From Polaromonas sp. (GTDB lineage: Bacteria; Pseudomonadota; Gammaproteobacteria; Burkholderiales; Burkholderiaceae_C): a stretch of 62,705 nucleotides of DNA. The notes beneath the pieces are model-generated. The model was not told the origin of the DNA, made no database searches, and worked only from the letters and a program-made list of their open reading frames with translations. Below, piece after piece: positions 58,940 through 62,705 of this stretch. The position numbers were made by a program, and so were the translations under genes. Positions within the stretch are counted from its first letter, which is position 1; the number at the start of each line of letters is the position of its first letter. The stretch is from NCBI GenBank assembly GCA_021731285.1, contig JAKFXR010000022.1, positions 1 through 62,705 of the forward strand, given 5' to 3'.

Positions 58940-59818
58940 ATGGAATTGAATCTGGACATCGTCACCACCAGCCCGCGTGCTGCCGCCACCGTGGTGCTGT
59001 TGCGTGACGCGCCCTCGGGCCTGGAGGTGTTTTTGATGAAGCGCCACGGCCTGTCCGATGTGCTGGGCGGCGCGTATGTGTTTCCGGGCGGCAAGGTCGA
59101 CGCCGCCGATGCCGCGCTGGACATGGCCGCGCACACCGATCAGCCCCTGCCCCTGCTGCACGCCAGCCTGAATGAAAGCAGCATCGATGCGCCTGCCGCT
59201 GCCGGCCTGTATGTGGCCGCGATGCGCGAGGTGTTTGAAGAGTCAGGGGTCCTGTTTGTCGATGACAGCGCGGTGCCAGACCCCGCAGCCGAGGTCGCCG
59301 GCCTGCTGCGCGCAGGCCACGGCTTCAATGCCGCGCTGGCGCAACTGGGCCTGCGCCTGGCCACGCGCAACCTGGTGCCCTGGGCGCGCTGGATCACGCC
59401 GACCGCACCGTCCGTCATGAACAAGCGCTTTGACACCCGGTTTTTTGTCGCGGTACTGCCCGAGGGTCAGGTGGCGCGCCACGATGACTTTGAAACCACC
59501 GAAAGCGTGTGGCTCAGCCCCCGCGCCGCGCTGCAACAGTACTGGGCTGGCGAGATCGAGCTGGCCCCGCCACAGATCATGAGCCTGGCGCACCTGGCGC
59601 GCCATGCACGGTCTGACAGCGTGCTGGCAGCGGCGCGGGCACGCCACCCGCCAGTCATCCAGCCGGAGCCTTTCGAGCACGAGGGAACCCGGGTGATCTG
59701 CTACCCCGGCGATGCGCGCCACTCAATGCGCGAGCAGGTGCTGCCCGGCCCCACGCGCCTGCGCTACCGCAACAAGCGGTTTGAGCCGGTCGACGGTTTC
59801 GAGGCCCTCTTCAATTAA
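58940..59818 (+). CDS. Nudix hydrolase (NUDT19-like, split Nudix box)
   Basis: A 292-residue Nudix protein. The box is split by an insert: GAYVFPGGKVDAADAALDM begins it, and AAMREVFEESGVLF (with the REVFEES metal-binding core) ends it about 45 residues later. This arrangement is typical of NUDT19/RP2p-like coenzyme A-type pyrophosphatases. N-terminal TTSPRAAATVVLLRDAPSGLEVFLMKRHG is normal for the group. The last 96 bases overlap the 3' end of the DusC-type gene on the other strand. Confidence 0.88.
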   Translation: MELNLDIVTTSPRAAATVVLLRDAPSGLEVFLMKRHGLSDVLGGAYVFPGGKVDAADAALDMAAHTDQPLPLLHASLNESSIDAPAAAGLYVAAMREVFEESGVLFVDDSAVPDPAAEVAGLLRAGHGFNAALAQLGLRLATRNLVPWARWITPTAPSVMNKRFDTRFFVAVLPEGQVARHDDFETTESVWLSPRAALQQYWAGEIELAPPQIMSLAHLARHARSDSVLAAARARHPPVIQPEPFEHEGTRVICYPGDARHSMREQVLPGPTRLRYRNKRFEPVDGFEALFN

Positions 59819-60826
59819 AGACCCGGGACACGCTGCATCCAGCCAGCGCTGGATGTCGGTCGGGTGGTTGACGGTGCGCAAGGCCATGTAGGCCAGTTGC
59901 GCCTCGGGGTAACGCCGCCGCAAAAAGTTGAGCCACTGTTTGAGCCTGCCAGGCCGGGCATGGGCGTCCAGCCTGGCGCATACCAGTTGCCAGAACTGCA
60001 CAATCAGCGGCAACACCTGTGTCCACGACAGGCCGGACTGCGCAGAGCCTGATGCGCGTATGGCCAGCGCCAGCCCCGGGTCGGCCACCGCGCCGCGCCC
60101 CAGCATCAGCATGTGGCAACCAGAAGCCTCACGGCAACGGCGGGCGTCCTCCACCGTCCAGATCTCGCCGTTGGCTACCAGCGGGATGCTGACCGCGGCG
60201 CGAATGTCGGCAATACGCTCCCAGAAAGCTGGCGGCCGGTAGGCCTGCAGCTTGGTGCGCGCATGCACCACCAGTTCGTCGGCCCCACTGCCGGCAATCG
60301 CCTGGGCGCAAGCCACGGCCTTGCTGTCGTCATGAAAGCCCAGCCGCATCTTGGCCGACACCGGCATGTGCGCCGGCACCGCGCGGCGCACCGCAGCCAC
60401 GATGGCGGCAATCGTCTCCGGCTCTTCGAGCAACGCGGCACCCCCGCCATGGCGATTGACCACCTTGGCCGGGCATCCGAAATTGAGGTCTATGCCGGCC
60501 GGCCCCAGCGCTGCCAGCCGGGCGGCATTTTCGGCCAGGCACACCGGGTCCGAGCCCAGCAACTGGGCGCGCACCGGCACGCCGGCCAGGGTGCGGCCCC
60601 CGTTGTGCAGCTCGGGCACGATGCGGGTGAACACACGCTCGGGCAGGAGCTGGTCGGTGATGCGTATGAACTCGGACACGCAGCGATCAATGCCGCCGGC
60701 GCGCGTCAGGATGTCACGCAGCACAAAGTCAAGCAGCCCTTCCATGGGCGCCAGCAGGAGCGTGCTGACGCGCGGGGCGTCGTCGTCAGCATGCGTGGCA
60801 ACAACAGGGTCAGGCAGAAATTTCAA
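59723..60826 (-). CDS. dusC: tRNA-dihydrouridine synthase, DusC type
   Basis: A 367-residue flavoenzyme that reduces a uridine in tRNA. Signatures: LLLAPMEGLLDFVLRDILTRAGGIDRCVSEFIRI, VPVRAQLLGSDPVCLAENAARLAALGPAGIDLNFGCPAKVVNRHGGGAALL (active-site Cys in NFGCPAK), KMRLGFHDDS and HARTKLQAY. No ATG precedes the conserved block, so TTG at 60826 is used; it overlaps the end of the gene at 60810 by 17 bases. The C-terminal tail overlaps the Nudix gene antisense by 96 bases and may be slightly extended. Confidence 0.9.
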   Translation of the reverse strand: MKFLPDPVVATHADDDAPRVSTLLLAPMEGLLDFVLRDILTRAGGIDRCVSEFIRITDQLLPERVFTRIVPELHNGGRTLAGVPVRAQLLGSDPVCLAENAARLAALGPAGIDLNFGCPAKVVNRHGGGAALLEEPETIAAIVAAVRRAVPAHMPVSAKMRLGFHDDSKAVACAQAIAGSGADELVVHARTKLQAYRPPAFWERIADIRAAVSIPLVANGEIWTVEDARRCREASGCHMLMLGRGAVADPGLALAIRASGSAQSGLSWTQVLPLIVQFWQLVCARLDAHARPGRLKQWLNFLRRRYPEAQLAYMALRTVNHPTDIQRWLDAACPGSLIEEGLETVDRLKPLVAVAQARGAGQHLLAH

Positions 60827-61115
60827 AATAAGCGTCGCCCATGTCGGGGCCAAAGGGCTTGAGCGCAAAGTAGCTGGCGTCGGCCTCAGCGGTCTGCCAT
60901 CGCGCAACCGGGTCGGGTTCGCCGTCACCGGCGGCGGCCGCCTGCGCAGACCCGCCAGCGGCAGGTGCCGCCTTGAATGCCCGCCATGCAGACAACACCG
61001 CATCGGGCCCGCCCAGTGCAAACTCCAGGCAATCACGAAAAGCCTCTTCGGCCACCGCACGTTCTTCGGCGCTGAGGGCGGGCAGGTGATGGACCAGTTT
61101 GACCGTGTAAGACAT
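60810..61115 (-). CDS. Hypothetical protein upstream of the DusC gene
   Basis: A 101-residue soluble protein: MSYTVKLVHHLPALSAEERAVAEEAFRDCLEFALGGPDAVLSAWRAFKAAP, followed by an Ala/Gly-rich linker and ADASYFALKPFGPDMGDAYFEIS. Its end overlaps the start of the dihydrouridine synthase gene, so the two are probably co-translated. The helical N-terminal half is compact and conserved in style, but I recognise no family. The start is chosen at MSYTVKL because the frame upstream is poor; the ribosome site is weak. Confidence 0.66.
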   Translation of the reverse strand: MSYTVKLVHHLPALSAEERAVAEEAFRDCLEFALGGPDAVLSAWRAFKAAPAAGGSAQAAAAGDGEPDPVARWQTAEADASYFALKPFGPDMGDAYFEISA

Positions 61116-61129
61116 CTGTGGAAATTTTA

Positions 61130-61137
61130 GTCCTACA
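61130..61137 (+). promoter_or_regulatory. GTCCTACA motif in a divergent intergenic region
   Basis: An exact GTCCTACA lies 122 bases before the start at 61260 and 15 bases from the divergent start at 61115. It is followed by CAAGAAGCGGGCACGCCC and then TTACAGCG. Confidence 0.42.
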
Positions 61138-61259
61138 CAAGAAGCGGGCACGCCCTTACAGCGGCCCCTGGGCATGGCATCTAGATTAGACACTTCAACC
61201 AGGGAGATGCCTTTTGAACCACCATGCTCATTTTTGTCTCTTCGGACAGGAGGTCCCGG

Positions 61260-61466
61260 ATGGCCCGGCGTAACGCGCCTGCGGGCAGCGGCGAGTCACC
61301 CCGCGACAACCGACCCGTGCGCAAGCCGCAGGAGCTACCGGTTGTCCAGAAGAAAACCTGGCCCTTTGCCGAGGGCTCCCAGAATCATCTGGACGAAGCC
61401 AGCGCACCCTGGCCCCGTCCGTCAGGCAAGTCCGCCGGCGCACTGCCCAAGCATTCGCCTCAGTAA
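61260..61466 (+). CDS. Small basic hypothetical protein (68 aa)
   Basis: A 68-residue protein, MARRNAPAGSGESPRDNRPVRKPQELPVVQKKTWPFAEGSQNHL.... A consensus ribosome site AGGAGG lies exactly six bases before the ATG, the best in the window, so the gene is believable despite its size. It is Pro/Arg-rich, with no signal peptide and probably disordered. Its stop overlaps the convergent DUF1993 gene's stop by 7 bases. GTCCTACA lies upstream. Confidence 0.66.
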   Translation: MARRNAPAGSGESPRDNRPVRKPQELPVVQKKTWPFAEGSQNHLDEASAPWPRPSGKSAGALPKHSPQ

Positions 61467-61969
61467 CTTCCGATGTAATCCTTCTTGCCCACCTCGACAC
61501 CGCTGTGGCGCAGGATGGCATAGGCACTGGTCGTGTGAAAGAAGAAGTGCGGCAAGCCGTAGTTGAGCAGGTAAGACTGGCCGGTAAAGGTTTTTTCTTT
61601 GGGCGTACCGGCCTGCGTCACGATGGCGCGTGTTTCGCTGCCATCCATCTGCGCAGGCGTGAGGGTCTCGATGAAAGCCAGCGTTTTGGCAATCCGCGCC
61701 TGCAGGTCGGCAAAGCTGGCTTCCTTGTCTTCAAAGCTGGGCACGTCTACGCCGGCCAGGCGCGCCGACACGCTTTTTGCAAAATCGGCGGCCACCTGAA
61801 CCTGTCGCAGCAACGCGAACATGTCCGGGTACAGGCGCGCCTGCAACAGGGCATTGGGATCAATTTTGCGGGCACTGGCGTGCGCCTCGGCCTTGGCCAG
61901 CACACCGCTGAGGCCACCCAGCATCTGTTTGAAAACCGGAATGCTGGCTTGGTACATGGACAGGCTCAT
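61460..61969 (-). CDS. DUF1993 family protein
   Basis: A 169-residue helical protein with the DUF1993 look: MSLSMYQASIPVFKQMLGGLSGVLAKAEAHASARKIDPNALLQARLYPDMFALLRQVQVAADFAKSVSARLAG, SFADLQARIAKTLAFIETL, and the family end SYLLNYGLPHFFFHTTSAYAILRHSGVEVGKKDYIG. The fold is related to DinB-like four-helix bundles. Function unknown. The start MSLSMYQ is chosen because the upstream residues are hydrophobic and lack a ribosome site. Confidence 0.9.
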   Translation of the reverse strand: MSLSMYQASIPVFKQMLGGLSGVLAKAEAHASARKIDPNALLQARLYPDMFALLRQVQVAADFAKSVSARLAGVDVPSFEDKEASFADLQARIAKTLAFIETLTPAQMDGSETRAIVTQAGTPKEKTFTGQSYLLNYGLPHFFFHTTSAYAILRHSGVEVGKKDYIGSY

Positions 61970-62063
61970 GAAGTGGGTCCCCGGTGAAATGAATGAAAAG
62001 AAAAATGGCCCCAACTGCGGGGCCATGACTGGCGATGAATTTCAGTATAGCGGGAGTGCCCGC

Positions 62064-62705
62064 CTAATGCTTGCTGCCCCTGAGCTTGTGAAACAGGGTG
62101 ACGCCGCCCAGCACCACCGCGCCAACGGCGATGCCCACCAACGCATCGGCCAGCAGCGGCAGCAGCAGCCCGGCCACGCCGCCCAGAGGCTGTGTGAAAG
62201 CCTCAATGGCATGGGCAAGCGCTGCAACGCCGTGCACCACAATGCCGCCACCGACCAGAAACATGGCGGCGGTTCCGGCTACGGACAGGCCTTTCATCAG
62301 CCATGGCGCCAGCCACAAAATGCCGTGGCCCAGCCGGTGCAACAGGCGCGTCATGGCCCCCACTCCCGGACGCCCGGTCAGGTACAGACCGCCATCATCG
62401 AGCTTGACAATGCCCGCGACCAGGCCATACACGCCGACAGTCATGACCATGGCGATGCCTGCCAGCACGCTGAGTTGCGTGACAAAAGGGCTGTCCTGCA
62501 CGGTACCGAGGGTGATGACAATGATTTCCGCCGACAAAATAAAGTCGGTCCGTACCGCGCCCTTGATCTTGTCCCTCTCCACCTCGCGCAAATCGACCGA
62601 GGGATCGGCCAGTGCTTCAATGAGCGCCTTCTCGTGTGCAGCGTCTTCTTCCTTGCTGTGCAGGAATTTGTACGCCAGCTTCTCGACGCCTTCAAAGCAG
62701 AGGTA
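62064..62705 (-). CDS. DUF808 (YedI-type) membrane protein, cut by window edge
   Basis: The visible 213 residues are the C-terminal part: YLCFEGVEKLAYKFLHSKEEDAAHEKALIEALADPSVDLREVERDKIKGAVRTDFILSAEIIVITLG, followed by several membrane segments (LSVLAGIAMVMTVGVYGLVAGIVKLDDGGLYL, LSVAGTAAMFLVGGGIVVHGVAALAH, LLADALVGIAVGAVVLGGVTLFHKLRG). The KIKGAVRTDFILSAEIIVI block is the DUF808 signature. Function unknown; the protein is probably an inner-membrane protein. The 5' end lies beyond the right edge of the window. Confidence 0.9.
   Translation of the reverse strand, partial: YLCFEGVEKLAYKFLHSKEEDAAHEKALIEALADPSVDLREVERDKIKGAVRTDFILSAEIIVITLGTVQDSPFVTQLSVLAGIAMVMTVGVYGLVAGIVKLDDGGLYLTGRPGVGAMTRLLHRLGHGILWLAPWLMKGLSVAGTAAMFLVGGGIVVHGVAALAHAIEAFTQPLGGVAGLLLPLLADALVGIAVGAVVLGGVTLFHKLRGSKH

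Overview
The window looks like the chromosome of a betaproteobacterium, order Burkholderiales and probably family Comamonadaceae (Polaromonas/Rhodoferax-like). The basis is the overall character of MutS, GlnS, GshA, the phasin and the paired DUF1800/DUF1501 genes, high GC, and short GCTAT...ATAGC palindromes of the kind scattered through such genomes. This assignment comes from family knowledge, not from a database search.

Positions 1 to about 21,100 are the right-hand part of a plasmid-like integrative element; its left end lies outside the window. In order it carries: an ArdC-type antirestriction/primase-like protein (cut by the window edge), two unknown proteins and a VirD4/TraD coupling protein (minus strand); a sigma-70-like factor with an S24 (UmuD/LexA-type) peptidase; a TrfA-type replication initiator followed by an AT-rich stretch and 22-bp iterons (a candidate oriV); a helix-turn-helix protein; a first tyrosine recombinase; a MobF (TrwC/TraI-type) relaxase-helicase with a small coupled partner; an FkbM methyltransferase; a cargo block (DUF4062 protein, coiled-coil protein, small membrane proteins, a 373-aa membrane protein, and a decayed copy of that protein's C-terminus) beside a divergent XRE regulator; an excisionase-like protein; and a second tyrosine recombinase at the right end. 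No type IV secretion channel genes are visible, so the element is either mobilizable or has them to the left of the window. It ends directly at the 5' end of mutS, which has no upstream ATG and appears to start at GTG or TTG. Repeats sharing a GGGGACT core occur both at the candidate origin and at this right end.

Positions 21,137 to 62,705 are ordinary chromosome: mutS, an Anbu proteasome-like protease, an alpha/beta hydrolase, uppP, a MacAB-like export system whose adaptor carries an inserted helical domain, DUF924, a cluster of DUF3455 lipoproteins, glnS translationally coupled to a zeta-toxin-like kinase and small genes, a methyltransferase with a signal peptide, a phasin, an ArsR/SRPBCC pair, a PAS histidine kinase, a haloacid dehalogenase, an AhpD-like protein, the DUF1800/DUF1501 pair, a lone CoxL-type molybdoenzyme subunit, a receiver-only response regulator, the permuted GTPase YlqF/RbgA, gshA, an esterase, two L,D-transpeptidase-like paralogues, an SDR dehydrogenase, a Nudix hydrolase, a DusC-type dihydrouridine synthase, DUF1993, and a DUF808 protein cut by the right edge.

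The most unusual signals are: (i) the 8-mer GTCCTACA, found seven times, always between genes and usually 50-65 bases before a start codon, in front of exported proteins, lipoproteins, a response regulator and small genes, and absent from the element; (ii) the plasmid-like origin and the shared GGGGACT repeats of the integrated element; (iii) the element's position against the start of mutS; and (iv) the DUF4062 cargo block. No rRNA, tRNA or CRISPR array was seen.
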